Shown one piece after another: positions 35,381 through 46,423 of a stretch of 64,000 bases of DNA. Under the pieces are notes generated by a model. That model saw only the letters and a list, made by a program, of their open reading frames with translations, had not been told where the DNA came from and did not search any database. How positions within the stretch are numbered: position 1 is the first letter of the stretch; the number at the start of each line of letters is the position of its first letter. The stretch comes from Chrysopilus asiliformis (Eukaryota; Arthropoda; Insecta; Diptera; Rhagionidae). The stretch is taken from NCBI GenBank assembly GCA_964034945.1, contig OZ035960.1, forward strand, positions 28,507,487-28,571,486, in the 5' to 3' direction. The position numbers and the translations under genes were made by a program.

Positions 35381-36073
35381 AAAAAAAGGAATTGACAAGG
35401 AATTGATGTGGTTGTTTTAAAGCATTTTCATTTATTAAAAAAAGAAAAGAAATGAATTAGAAATCTTAAAAAAACAAACTGAAAACTTTTAATGTGCAAA
35501 GTTAAAAATAACGTTGGAAAATCATTGAAGTTCAAGTTTCTTTTTTTTTTGTGTGCTACAATTTTTTTCTGTTGAAAAACAAATAAACCTACGCTTCATT
35601 TGTTTTTCAATCGAAAAAAAAAATCGTAGCACACTTCGCGACCCCATTGAAATGTCTGGTGACTTTCTAAGGGCGCGACCCACCAGTTGGGAAACTGTCT
35701 TCGATTTTCCCGCCGCTTCGATATTTTTCTGCCCACTTTTAGGCACTTTATAAGTAATTTTCTGCCTATTTATAGGCGTTTTAAACATTTTCGTCTAATA
35801 ACTCTTAAATTTTTGCTTAACCGTACAACAAAACGACCCTTTATCTTTTTACCAAACATTGTTTATGATAATGCAAGCTTTATTGCTACAAGAATTCAGT
35901 GAAAATAGTTTAATTTGAAATTATAATACTTGTATATCAACCATTTGTTATGAATGAAAGCTACATTATATTAAATATGAAAATTACTTGTGCACTTTAA
36001 TAAAAATAATAGCACAGAATATGATTCAATACGAAGTCGATAAATAATTTATGGTTAATTTTGGATTTTCCAG
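35381..36073 (+). other. transporter intron 3' end with hairpin
   Basis: A hairpin at 35549-35634 pairs gtgtgctac with gtagcacac and ttgaaaaacaaat with atttgtttttcaa. The T-rich frames 35522-35902 are not credible. The stretch ends with the acceptor GATTTTCCAG before 36074. Confidence 0.6.
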
Positions 36074-36629
36074 CATGGGCTTTCAGCTGCACAGCCATGG
36101 ACATTCACACTCTCATGATAGTAAATCATCGCCCCCGCATCCGCAACCGGTCATAACTGTTCAACGGCCAACATCCCCCACAGCGGAACAACCACCGAAG
36201 CCTGTGGCGAATGGAGACGAGAGTAGTCCTGTTCCTGGTGCTACTGAATCAAACAACGGTCAAACTGCGGATGGGCTGGCATATCAAGGATCAACTGAAG
36301 TGGAGCTTCCAGCCAAGAAATTTGAAGATGGTCGAGGGGATGGTCATGTGGCTGCAATTGAGGGCATTAAGATTGGTGGTTTGGGTGACCAAATGAAGAC
36401 GACCAAACCGGATCTGGATGTCAGTAATATCTCACACCCTGAAAATATGAATGTGCGTGCAGCATTTATTCATGTCCTGGGTGATGTACTACAGAGCATC
36501 GGAGTATTCGTGGCCGCACTGGTCATATATTTTAAGCCCGAATGGGCCATTGCGGATCCAATCTGTACATTCATTTTCTCTGTGATTGTTCTCTTTACCA
36601 CTTTCAGTATAATGAAGGACGCACTTCTG
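36074..36629 (+). CDS. zinc transporter, exon for His loop and TM5-TM6
   Basis: The exon follows TTTTCCAG; its first base completes Ile, then MGFQLH. A cytosolic loop of about 120 residues follows. It opens with [10 protein letters not shown], a His-rich zinc-handling motif of the family, then becomes Pro/Ser/Thr/Gly-rich and ends [11 protein letters not shown]. The loop is far longer than the roughly 30 residues in vertebrate ZnT2. TM5 carries FIHVLGD, the HxxxD pair that makes half of the transport zinc site, and TM6 begins with the conserved DPICTF. It ends KDALL at CTG before GTATGT (phase 0). The frame shown further upstream from 36051 is intron read-through. Loop length and low complexity suggest relaxed constraint there, against strongly conserved membrane segments. 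Confidence 0.95.
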
Positions 36630-37437
36630 GTATGTATACAAATCTCCTTTATCCCAACCATGCTCCATTTATTATCTGTATAAGAATCATGTGTGTTATT
36701 AGGGGAGCGTATTCAACAGTGGGCCGCTTTTCATAGGAAAGATTCGGATTAAATACTGAAGGATGAAATTTAATTTTGAAATTTGGCTGAGCCCATCAGT
36801 TAAATTAAAAATAAATAATAAAAAAAATGAAATTAGTGACAAAAAATGAGATTCGAAAATGAACGCCATTTGCAGAGAAGGTTCCCATAAGGGGATAGAA
36901 ACACCTCCCATAAACGATCCTTGGGTTTTTGTCCGTCTATCGAAGATATCCTCAAAGAAAGCTTTCACTGATTTAAGAAATTCGTATCGTAGGGTTGCAA
37001 GCGAAAATCTTTAAATCAGAAATTGGGCGATTCTTTATCATCCGAAGGGTCGCAGGGTACTAAAATAGTATAGGCAGGGTCTCAGATTTGTCTGAAATTT
37101 TGCCCCATAGGTTGGGGTTTTCGATATAGTAATAAAAAAATAATTAAATAAAAATCTAGCGCCCAGATTGTAAGTGATTTTGTATGTGATTTTTTTCAAA
37201 CTAATTTTTTTCAAAGATTTGTATTTCGGGACACTTTTAAAAAAATTTAATTCTATAAATAAATATTATTCATTTTTCGGTATATATTTATTCGAAAAAT
37301 TCAGATAAGTTTATTTATTGTTCGGCAATGTTTTTTAGGTCAAAATCATCTTTCAAAATCCATTAATAGAATGTCAGCCACAAAAACATGTTTATAAGCA
37401 ATTTTAATAATTAATTAAAAAGAATAATTAACATAAG
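36630..37437 (+). other. transporter intron 2, single-copy part
   Basis: No exon or known repeat seen. Short minus-strand frame 36699-36968 has no family resemblance. Confidence 0.5.
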
Positions 37438-38021
37438 AAAAGCTACAATTGCCAGGGACCAATCGTCAAATGCTCTGTATGAGGGCAGAGAAAAGCTTTA
37501 TGAAAAAAAATCCATTTGTACGGGTGAGAGGGGAAGAAGTGGTCCTACTGGATATAATGTATGAATAAGTTATGTCAAATCCTATTTTAAACACATTTTG
37601 CCTCTATAAAGTTTTCAACATGTCTCACCGTTTACGAGAAAATCGCAAAAAACTATTTTTTTTTGTATGGCGAAGGGGGAAGGAATGGTCCAATTTTGCC
37701 CGTTCAAGAACTTATCCTTGCCATTTACGAGGAAGGTAACTGTAGAAAATTTCAAGTCTCTAGCTCAATTCTTTCGAAAGTTGTGGTGTTCACGAACGGA
37801 CAGACGGACAGACAGACAGACAGATGGACAGACAGACAAACAAACAGGTAGACAGAAAGACAGACAAACAGACAGACAGACGGACACACAGACGGATAGA
37901 CAGACGGACGAACACACAGACGAAGAGACAGACAGACGGACGCACAAGCGGAAATCAAAATCTTTTGAAATCTTTGCGTTACAAACGGCATACTAAATCT
38001 AGTATATTCCTATATGATATA
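37438..38021 (+). mobile_element. family A Helentron-like element
   Basis: The 5' block is aagaaaagctacaattgcca, then gggaccaatcgtcaaatgct. It has two gggaaggaatggtcc-type modules, ctctagctcaattc, the GACA array (37797-37950), gcggaaatcaaaatcttttg and cgttacaaacggcatactaa. The conserved catccctaacaccctggtg block is deleted here. The end, tatatgatat, abuts the CTAG end of the next Helitron. Confidence 0.75.
37797..37950. repeat. GACA/GACG microsatellite
   Basis: Imperfect tetranucleotide array with cagacagacagacag and acacagacggatag variants. It is the internal array of the family A element and gives several long overlapping false frames. Confidence 0.95.
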
Positions 38022-38640
38022 CTAGTTTGCATACCCGTCGTTGGCGGGTTAAAGTTTTTTCGTATATTTAAGTTTGAGAATACCAAAAAAACCCGGAAAG
38101 ACCGTAAAAACTTTTGAGAAAAATCTTATCCTTCCAGGCGTTTCCGTTTCATTCTAACACCAGATTCATGATCAGCGATCCTGAAAACCCCCTAATGCAA
38201 TTTTCCCGAAAACGGGAAAGGATATTTGCATTGTCCTTACAGGACATTTCCTTAGGATTTTTGAAAATGTAACACCGGATTCGTGATCAGCGACCCCGAA
38301 AACGGTAGGAATGGTTCCAAATTTTTCTTGACACTAAAAACCATACTGAAAACTATACTAAAATCCATTTAGGAGATATCAGAGGGGGTGTGGGCTTCGC
38401 ATCATGCGGAAAGGGGTGGTTTGAGTGGACACAAATTTTCCTGCACCTGCACGAAAACTGTATTAAAATCCATTTAGTTGTTTAGAAGATAGCAAGAGAA
38501 AAGTTTCTGAGCTTTTCATAGACGCATTTTTTTTTCCCAAAACCGTATTCAAATGCTTTCAGCGGTTTGGGAGATAACAGGCGAGGGGGTAAGAGGGAGC
38601 GGATTTTTTATCACATGCAGCTAGTTTATATTGAGGTTTA
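38022..38640 (-). mobile_element. Helitron with CTAG end, 5' end unclear
   Basis: On the minus strand the 3' end reads AACCCGCCAACGACGGGT, then ATGCAAACTAGT, a hairpin plus CTAG followed by T. The body has two tandem modules with agattcatgatcagcgat and ggattcgtgatcagcgac, each followed by cccc(g/t)aaaa text and gtccttacaggac. The right limit is a guess. Confidence 0.55.
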
Positions 38641-39018
38641 GCACATTATCGCGTCAATTTTCAGACATATCGGGCCTGCCGTTTAATTTGATGGCTACAA
38701 ATGTTCCAAAATGAGGAAATATTTTTATATATTGTAAAATCATGGTGGAAAAGGAGGTAGGGGAGCAACGCCCTAAATTACAGACCAGATGTCTAAGCTA
38801 CATTTAGCAAAAAACCAATTCGTGGCAGACATATAATTTTGTATAGTATAGTTTATAATTAAATTGATAATAAAATCTTGATCGAAAATTTATCATTTCA
38901 AAATCATGTGACGATGGAAACCTTTTATTATTTCTCTCTATTATTTCTCTGAATCAACTCAAAAAATCTTTTAGAAAAGTCTCTGTTGCCTATTGTTATA
39001 TATATGTATATATATATA
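38641..39018 (+). other. intron sequence, nothing recognised
   Basis: Short TA-rich run at 38996-39018, where the next Helitron has inserted. No gene seen. Confidence 0.4.
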
Positions 39019-39349
39019 CTAGCTTGCATACCCGTCATTGCCGGGCTAAGTTTTTTTAATTTTTTTTGATGGTCTATGTTGGAGCTAAACTTCAGGCCAA
39101 TCGGCTCGGTAGGTTCCCCGCGAAAGGGTAACATAGAGGAAGACCTAAGTTTCGAGATCACTTTACCCCCTCCCCTTACTCCCTCCACCCCTCGCGCTAC
39201 TTTTCCGCATGCCTATGTTGGAACCAGAACTGCCACAGACACTTATGCGAAATTTCAAGTCAATCGGTTCAGCCGTTTTTGCGTGAAAGAGGAACAGACA
39301 GACAGACAGACAGACACCAACTCATTTTTATTTATATATATTAGTATGA
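39019..39349 (-). mobile_element. complete non-autonomous Helitron (331 bp)
   Basis: Minus strand: 5' TCATACTAATATATATAAAT, a GTCT microsatellite (39298-39316), then aaaaacggctgaaccgattg, and the 3' hairpin AGCCCGGCAATGACGGGT followed by ATGCAAG and CTAG. The flanking bases are A and T, an exact A^T insertion. The text gaaccgattgacttgaaatt is a motif seen in many insect Helitrons. No protein encoded; the 126-codon plus frame across it is fortuitous. Confidence 0.85.
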
Positions 39350-39743
39350 TAAACCAAATACTACTCCCTGACTCATTCTTTCAGCACAGTATCTCCCGAA
39401 CCACCAAACCGATTGCCATGAAATTTTGCACGTCTTATCTTATAGGTGCTCGCTAACGTACGGTTTTTCAAAGATCCACCTTTAAATGGGTAAACGAAAC
39501 GGAAGGTCCTGTAAGGATAACGCAAATATCCTTTTTCCAATTTTTTAGGGAAAATTGATATTTGCGCTTTAGGGGGTTTTCGGAGTCGCTGATAACGAAC
39601 CTGGTGTTAGAATTTCAAAATTTTAAACAAAAGGTCTTTGTTTTTTTTTTGGCGTAAAATTTTGTGGAAACAAAAATTGTTGCGAAAAAACTTGTGTAAA
39701 AACACTTTAACCCGACAAAGATGGGTATGCAAGCCAGTATATG
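39350..39743 (+). mobile_element. Helitron remnant, CCAG end
   Basis: The 5' part has ccgaaccaccaaaccgattg, then ccatgaaattttgcac. The middle has one module with ggtcctgtaaggataacgca. The 3' end is taacccgacaaagatgggta then TGCAAGCCAGT, a hairpin with CCAG in place of CTAG. The neighbouring Helitron (39019-39349) seems to have landed in or beside its 5' end. Confidence 0.55.
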
Positions 39744-39989
39744 TATCAAAATTGCACTTGTTTTCTTTGCACGTATCAATATCTGGTGTTCCAATTGTTT
39801 GGAGCGATGTTAAATGTGATTAAGGCTTAAACGTCTAAAGATTTTTGACATCGGTTTTCATGTTTTACAAGTTCAGTCTTTGGCAATTTCAACCCTGGAA
39901 AGATTTACAATCGCACTTATTGAAGCCGATTCGAAAATGGCCGTTCAAACAAAAATGCGTTTCGATAGCCTCAATTGCATGCTAGGGAT
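39744..39989 (+). other. intron sequence before mariner remnant
   Basis: Could include diverged 5' parts of the mariner-type element, but no clear motif is readable. Confidence 0.3.
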
Positions 39990-40456
39990 GTTGATGATTT
40001 CTGATTTCAACAGGACGGCGCCACATGCCAGGCAGCCAATGCAACAATGACTTTATTGAATGAGAAGTTGCCAAGTCGCATGATCTCTCGAAACAGCGAA
40101 GTCAATTGGCCACCCAGATCGTGGGATTTGACGCCTTTAGACTTCTTCCTTTGGGGTTATCTCAAGAGTAAGGAGTATGCCAACAAGCCAACAACAATTC
40201 AACAGCTACAGGATGAGATAATAAGACATAATCGTGGGATCGAGAAGCAATTATACAGAGATGTCATTAAAATTTTTAACCATCGAGTGGAGGTGTGCCG
40301 TTGAAGCCTTGGCGAACATTTAAGCGTATTATCTTTCACACAAACTTAATTGCCATAACATGATTCGTTAAAGAAATCAAAAGAAATTTAATAAAAAGTT
40401 GTGGCATTGCCTTATTTTCTGTTAACATCGGTCCAAGCCATTGGAACACCCTGTAT
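39990..40456 (+). mobile_element. Tc1/mariner-type element, 3' half
   Basis: Broken frame with the second catalytic Asp region (FQQDGATC), then ISRNSEVNWPPRSWDLTPL, DFFLWGYLKSKEYANKP, and a stop after EVCR. The 3' terminus is TGGAACACCCTGTATA, a common end in this element group. The 5' half and TIR are missing. It sits inside transporter intron 2. Confidence 0.85.
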
Positions 40457-40718
40457 ACCTGGGACATGTTTTTTTTTTAATATCTCACTGTTGAATAGTT
40501 TCTCCTACAAAAATATCTGATTCAGATAAATTTATATCATCTCGGATAAATATACGAGTACAATAAAGGACAAAAGTCAATGTTTGTGTTGCCTTTTACC
40601 TTTAGCTAATGTTGTTTAGGATTTCACTTGAAACCGAAACTGAACTAAACTGAATAGAACTGAAGAAAATTAAGCCGAACAGTACAGAACTGTACATTAA
40701 TTATTTAATATCCAACAG

Positions 40719-40866
40719 GTCTTGATGGAAGGTACACCAAGCTACCTACATTACGCGGAAGTCATGGGAGTTTTCTTGCAAATTGAAGGCGTCGAACGAG
40801 TACATAATTTAAGGATCTGGGCTTTAAGTATTAATAAAATTGCTTTGTCTGCACATTTAGCCATAA
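40719..40866 (+). CDS. zinc transporter, exon for first half of C-terminal domain
   Basis: It starts after ATATCCAACAG in phase 0 with VLMEGTPSYLHYAE, the family's junction between TM6 and the cytosolic domain. It continues GVFLQIEGVERVHNLRIWAL and ends SAHLAI plus one base before GTAAGT (phase 1). In this family the C-terminal domain has a metallochaperone-like fold that mediates dimerisation and senses zinc. The exon matches the usual length of this part. Confidence 0.95.
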
Positions 40867-41978
40867 GTAAGTAACAACCTGTACAATTCTTATACACCTT
40901 AAATTTAAATTTATGTCAAGTGTAAAAAAGCAGGAAAAGAAAAACTCCAAAAATTGCGCACTTTTTTTTGTTATTTTATTATACCCGAAGATGTAAATGG
41001 AAATGTTTTTACGACCGAAAATTTGTATGGATCGTAGATGGCAGAGCTCTGTTACACCAAAGTGATTTAATGTGCTTTTGATTTACATTTGCCCAACATA
41101 TTTCGTTTCATAAATTTAGATTTTCGTGCAGCACCACAAACAATTTCGTCTCGAGTTTTGTATTTTTTTTCCAGCATTTTCTTGTGTCCACTTTTTTATC
41201 ATAGTAGTATATTTATATTATATTTTAAAAATTTTAAAATTTCTTTACATAAACACTTGTTAGTTGGAGCAGTGTTTAGGTGGATTAATGCATGATGGAT
41301 ATCTACTAAGTGGAACCCTCATAAATTTAAGTACTGTAGACAGACTATCAAATAAAATGATCCTTTAGCTAAATAAGGGCTATAAAATGACTTTGATGTT
41401 GGGCCAAAAAATCAATTATTAAAAAAAACATGACCATAAAGTAGCATATTAAAGTTGAAAACATAATATCCTTGGAGAAATGCAACTCGTATGACATTCT
41501 CATGTTTACATGAAATTTCAAGTGCCCCATAGGGGCTGTAAATTTAACACTTTCGCAATGAGCTTAACAATTTACATTTCATACACGAATATTTCCGTAT
41601 GAATATATGATGTCATCGTTCCATATAAATTCTCGTAGGTTCAATAATATAGTTTTCCGAGTAGGTACACACCTACCATTAAAAATATGTTCGACTTTTA
41701 TTAAGTTTTATTATTGATTATGTTTTTTCTGTTATTTTTTTTTATGTAGCAATGTTGAAAATATTTTATATTATTTGCTTTCATCAGCAATTCAATTCGT
41801 TTGAATTTCCCTTATTTAATTTGCAACTACAATAAAAAATTTATATGGAAAAAAATGTAATGTTTTTCTATATAGAAACGTGACGTCATAATAAAATGTC
41901 CTGCAATTGCTAGAATAAACTGTTTACTCAATCAAAATGAATGGAATTGATTTTCGTCTTGTTTGTGTGTTTTCCCAG
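40867..41978 (+). other. transporter intron 3
   Basis: 1.1 kb, AT-rich, GTAAGT to CCCAG. No repeat shared with other parts was noticed, unlike the two larger introns. Confidence 0.7.
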
Positions 41979-42124
41979 GGCCAGGCGCTAATGCCAGCAA
42001 AATTCTGCAAGAGGCGACAACGGCTGTGCATCTTAAGTATAGCTTCTTCGAGACGACACTTCAGATTGAGGACTTCTCGCCCGAGATGGAAAACTGCCAG
42101 CAATGCATTATTCCTGACAGTTAG
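41979..42124 (+). CDS. zinc transporter, terminal exon
   Basis: It follows GTTTTCCCAG and completes an Arg codon, then PGANASKILQEATTAVHLKY, FETTLQIEDF, and MENCQQCIIPDS before TAG. The CQQC pair matches the C-terminal CxxC that in human ZnT8 structures binds zinc together with an N-terminal HCH motif. Use of the alternative AG six bases on would drop Arg-Pro-Gly; the first AG fits relatives better. The total from the four exons is about 342 residues. Confidence 0.94.
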
Positions 42125-42515
42125 GAGAGGATATGCACTATGGGATACCATCATATAGGCATACCCCAAAATCAATCCCTAACCATCCTCAATTTTCATT
42201 AATTTTCATTCCGATCCTGCGACATCCTTTTGTCATTCCGGCGATTTAATTCTCTCGTTCGATGTGGTGGAACGACAACAATTTATATAACGAAATGTAT
42301 TCACTTTTCTAAATACTTTTGTAAATATAGAATCTACAAATATAATAGCGTACCTCTGTATATATGCCATTTATACAGCAAAACCAAATGAAAATTTTTA
42401 TATTATTATGTATTTTTTTTTTTTGAAACAATTTATTATTCATTTAATATTATTACTGTCATTATTGCTATTTAATTAAAACGTTTTAAAATATTTATTG
42501 TGTTTTTTTATTAAT

Positions 42516-42521
42516 AATAAA
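42516..42521 (+). promoter_or_regulatory. candidate poly(A) signal of the zinc transporter
   Basis: AATAAA about 390 bases after the stop. An ATTAAA lies nearby at 42475. The 3' UTR between is AT-rich without repeats. Confidence 0.5.
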
Positions 42522-42758
42522 TTAAAAAATTGAACTTTTCGTATAAAAATCCCAAACAATCAAAATTGTTTTTATTTGATTCTTTATCGGCTATATCTGT
42601 AAAATAATCACAAATTCTATTTGTAATTTAAGTCATCTTTCTAAACCAGCTTTTCCACCAAAGTAGTAAAAATCACGATTTAAAAATTGCTTGAAAACGT
42701 AAAATTTTTAATATTTAAAAAAAGCACAAGAAAAGCCACAATTTCCAGGAGACACTCA

Positions 42759-43438
42759 TCTACATACATATATAAAATCGTTTAACCTGATTGACTGACT
42801 GACTGACTCATCAACGCCAAGCCCAAACCATTGAAGCTAGAAACTTGAAACTTTTACAGTATGTACCAACCATCACGTTAACTTAACACGTTGACTGCCC
42901 AACCAATTTTGAAAATGTTTGAAAAAATGCCAAAACATTTTCTTTGTGTATTGTGCTGTTTTCAACATATATTTATATAGTTTTTACAAATCATGACCGC
43001 CAGGGAAACATCACTGGCTATCAAAAATGATAGCCATGGGAGTCAATGTGTAAAGGGGGTAAATGGAGGGTAAAGGGGGTTTTGGGTGTTTTTAAACCGT
43101 GATTTTCGCCATGAATCCTGCTCAATAGGAGGCTGAAAAGTTTCACTCGGGGGTTGTCGGGGTCGCTGATCACGATCCGGTGTTAGATTTTCAAAATTCA
43201 GAACGGAAGATCCTGTAAGGATAACGCAAATATCCTTTTCCCAATTTTTGCCGGGGAAAAATGGCATTAGCGGGTTTTCGGGGTCGCTGGTCACGAATCT
43301 GGTGTTAGACTAATTCGCGACGGAGAGTCTTGCAAGGATAAGATTCTTCTCAAAAGTTTTTAAGTTCTTTCAGCTTCTCTTCGTATTCTAAAACTTATAC
43401 AAAAAACTTAACCCGGCAATGACGAGTATGCAAGCTAG
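42759..43438 (+). mobile_element. complete non-autonomous Helitron (680 bp), carries a TTAA MITE
   Basis: It starts TCTACATACATATATAAAAT after A and ends ACCCGGCAATGACGAGT, ATGCAAG, CTAG before T. Removing it restores family A text (actca + tactctatat). It has a (GACT)n run at 42789-42811 and two tandem modules with ggtcgctg(a/g)tcacga and ctg(c/t)aaggataa(c/g). A piggyBac-type MITE occupies 42887-43050. Confidence 0.85.
42883..43054. mobile_element. piggyBac-type MITE (164 bp)
   Basis: TTAA (42883-42886), then CACGTTGACTGCCC; the right end is GGGAGTCAATGTG followed by TAAA. It shares its ends with the larger element at 18335-18664. It lies inside the Helitron. Confidence 0.7.
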
Positions 43439-43448
43439 TACTCTATAT

Positions 43449-43683
43449 CAGTGCTCCGCAACCTTTATTTGCATACGGCACACCAATTTTTTTTTCTGAA
43501 AATCCGGGGCACACCACAAAAGAAAATATAAAAAAAATTGTGTGTAAAATATTTATAATGAAAAAATTAAAACAAAAATCCTGAAAGAATTATTAAATAG
43601 CTTTTTGAAATGTTTACCGTGGCACACCTAATATCATTTCCCGGCACACCAGTGTGCCGCAGCACACTGGTTGCGGAGCACTG
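43449..43683. mobile_element. hAT MITE (235 bp), perfect 8-bp TSD
   Basis: CTCTATAT on both sides (43441-43448, 43684-43691). Ends CAGTGCTCCGCAACC and GGTTGCGGAGCACTG are perfect 15-bp inverted repeats. The interior repeats ggcacacc. It is inserted in family A sequence and after Helitron insertion next door cannot be ordered in time. Confidence 0.92.
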
Positions 43684-44163
43684 CTCTATATGATGACAGA
43701 CAAAATGTTGCTTTAAGAAAATCCATTTGTATAGGAGAGGGAAAAGGAGTAATCCGATTGGATTTTAAAGTATGAATGAGTTATGTAAACTTCCATTCTA
43801 AACACATTTTACCTTCATAAATTTTTCAATATGACCCACTGTTTCCGAGAAAATTGTGAAAAAAACTGTCTCGTTTGTGTATGGGAGGGGAGAAGGAATG
43901 GTCCGATTTTCCCCGTTCAAGAGTTTGGCCTAGCCATTTACGAGAAACGTAACTATACAAAATTTCAAGTCTCTAGCTCAATCATTTTGAAAGTTATGAT
44001 GTTCACGGACGGACAAACAGACGGACAGCGGAAATCAAAATATTTTGGCATCACTAACACCCTGGTGTAGTTCATTTTTGTGCCCGATGATTAATTCGAT
44101 GCGTTACAGACAGTATACTAAATCTAATATATTTCTATATGATATATCATATAGAGTATAAAA

Positions 44164-44946
44164 ATCCCGGTTCCCGGAAAATCCCGAGCTCTTATAAATT
44201 TTCATATCCGATTCCCGGGCTTGAAACAAAGTCCGATAACAGCACCCACTAGTGAATACTGAAAACATGAACACGTAAACCGTTTTTACAAAATGTTTAT
44301 GTTGAAACATTTTTATAAATGCAGGCAAAATAACAGCAAGAAGTCAGAGTTTTATTTTCAAATGATTCCATTTGACTGAAATTTATGAAATATGATTTAC
44401 ATTCTTTTATAACACATTTTAAATGTTAGAGTGGAATAAAAAACTTATGTGACATCGATATACGTACACCTAGTAAAATCCAATTTCACTGGTAACTGAC
44501 AATGAAAATGAAATGAGAAAAGGTGAAAGTGTTCAGATGCTATCATAAATCTGTGAATTCTTTTGCACGTTGAAGTTATAAATAAAATAAACGAAATACT
44601 GTTGAAATCACCTTCTCATCCGTTTCAACTGTTAAAAGTAAGTTTTAACAAAATCATATCAGATAACATTTACTATGATCTCGTAAAACAACGAATACAA
44701 TAAAAACGGAGCAACACGAGCCCGTAAAATTCTTTCTAGGATCCCTTACGAAAATCTAAAAAAGGATTCTCTCTCAAGGATGAAAATATATGTACATACA
44801 ACTCAGTTGGTTAAAGAGGAAAAACCCATGGTTACCAGTTGGTGTCTTCCTCTCATCATACATCAGTTATTATAGTAGGGCTATAGCATAACTGCGAGGG
44901 AAAGCTGTGTATATTCGAACCCAAGTAGCACATTATTGTGATAAAT
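44164..44946. other. intergenic, nothing recognised
   Basis: AT-rich, short frames only. No repeat shared with the rest of the window was noticed. Confidence 0.45.
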
Positions 44947-45788
44947 TGTTGTGGAATAAAAATTCCACAATTCAAATAAAACCAACAATGATTTCCGGGC
45001 AAATGCTCAAGGTGTCAAATGACACATTGAATCACGCAAAGCCATTCAAGCAAAATCGCCAATTCGGCAATCAAAGAAAACAACTCCGAATGTTGTGGAA
45101 TAAAAATTCCACACTTTAAATAAAATCAACAATGATTTCCGCGCAAGTATCAAATGACACGCGAAATCACAGAAAGCCCTTTAAATTCGCCAATTCGGCA
45201 AACAAAAGACCACCGCGAATGATTGATAAGAAAATATCGATCAGCGCGTGGGCGGTTTGAATATCGACAGCGACTGAAGCATGCGTGGAGTAATTAGTAA
45301 GTCTCAATTCACGGCTCCTACCGAGAGGAAGTCTCAATTCACGGCTCCTACCGAGAGGAAGTCTCGATTCACGGCTCCGACCGATAGCACTTTCTATCGA
45401 CGTAAAATCACTTGTGTTAAAAAGAAGTTCCGTTTTCTAAGGAATTAAAGAACCGCTTTTTAGATTTAGCAAAGTGTTCGCGTCTTTTAACGAAAATTAC
45501 TCGATCTTCGAAACATTTTCTGATTCAGCGCGCACGGCACTCTCCAGTAAAAAAAGTTAGATTAAAGTATAAAAAACAAGAAAACGGTTTAGTAAAAAGC
45601 AAGGAAACGGAAATCATTGTGGAAGGATTTGTATCTAAGTGAAAGTTTAAATAATTTTGTGTAAATCTTTGCTGTTAGTTTTCTCGACTAAGTTTCAATT
45701 AATTCAGTCTCATGTAATTTAGAGCAATAAAGCAAATGTAATTAAGATCAAATGAGTTTTCCTAGTGTTTGCCACATTAACAGTTACA
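44947..45788 (+). mobile_element. LTR-like sequence with duplicated 144-bp unit
   Basis: TGTTGTGGAATAAAAATTCC begins at 44947 and again at 45091 (period 144 bp), each with aacaatgatttccg and tcgccaattcggca. Three 30-bp repeats follow, then gagcaataaagc (AATAAA at 45726) and a possible end in ...TTACA at 45788. TG...CA ends and the poly(A) signal suggest a BEL/Pao- or Gypsy-type solo LTR with duplicated U3. No 4-6 bp target duplication was confirmed and no gag/pol is present. Confidence 0.35.
45301..45388. repeat. 30-bp tandem repeat, three units
   Basis: gtctcaattcacggctccta + ccgagaggaa occurs twice exactly and once with changes (gtctcgattcacggctccga). It lies inside the LTR-like sequence. 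Confidence 0.95.
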
Positions 45789-46423
45789 ACCATAAATTTC
45801 GGAATTAGTTGGAAAAGTTTCTCCCGAGGAATATTCGAGCCAGGGAAACTTCCGTGGGTAAGCACTAATTAAAAATTATATAACATTTTAAACAATACAA
45901 CATTGAAATATAAAGTGTTTGTAATAAAAAACCTTTTATAAATTATTACATAACAAAATTTTAACTGGATCGTCTGTTAATGGAAAATATTTAGAAATTT
46001 TTTCTATAAGCAGTGGAAGCATACCAATATACGCAGCAACTTAAAAGAAACTGAAATGGTTTATGATTCAAATTATTAACCGATCACTAACTCATTGGTA
46101 GTCTGGGCGAATCCTTGTCAAGTGAACGAGTAAAAAAAATATTTATCTCGGATTTCTTTCAAATTTAGCCAATCTAATGTTCCCCCCATGCAATTTTTTT
46201 TTATGTCCAGTAGTTTCGGAGTTACAATACTAAAACCCTTCGGAAATCGCAATTTTCCGCTCAAGTGCAATCACAAAAAAGTTCATAACTAAGACTAGGA
46301 ATGAGATAGAGGTCTGATGTTAATCGCATTTTGAAGATCATTTTATAAGCTTTCATCCCATTTATAACATCACATATTTTGGACAGTATTTAGATTCAAG
46401 GTCACGCCATATAACATTTGACT
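45789..46423. other. intergenic; trace of family E text
   Basis: About 46190-46260 resembles the tail of family E (gtccagtagtttcggagtta, then gaaatcgcaattt). No gene seen. Confidence 0.4.

Larger units (their letters stand above)
42722..44163 (+). mobile_element. family A Helentron-like element split by two insertions
   Basis: The 5' block (agaaaagccacaatttccag, then gagacactca) is cut by a Helitron at 42759-43438. The next family A bases, tactctatat, are followed by a hAT MITE at 43449-43683. The rest follows: gatgacagacaaaatgttg, module text, ctctagctcaatc, a short GACA tract near 44010 and ccctggtgtagttcattttt. The end is tatatgatatatcatatag, a perfect terminal hairpin. Confidence 0.8.

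Noticed and set aside
37663..38117. Frames across the GACA array near 37.8 kb
   Set aside because: Microsatellite artefacts inside a family A element.
45301..45388. CRISPR-like repeats
   Set aside because: Three head-to-tail 30-bp units with no spacers, in a eukaryotic genome.
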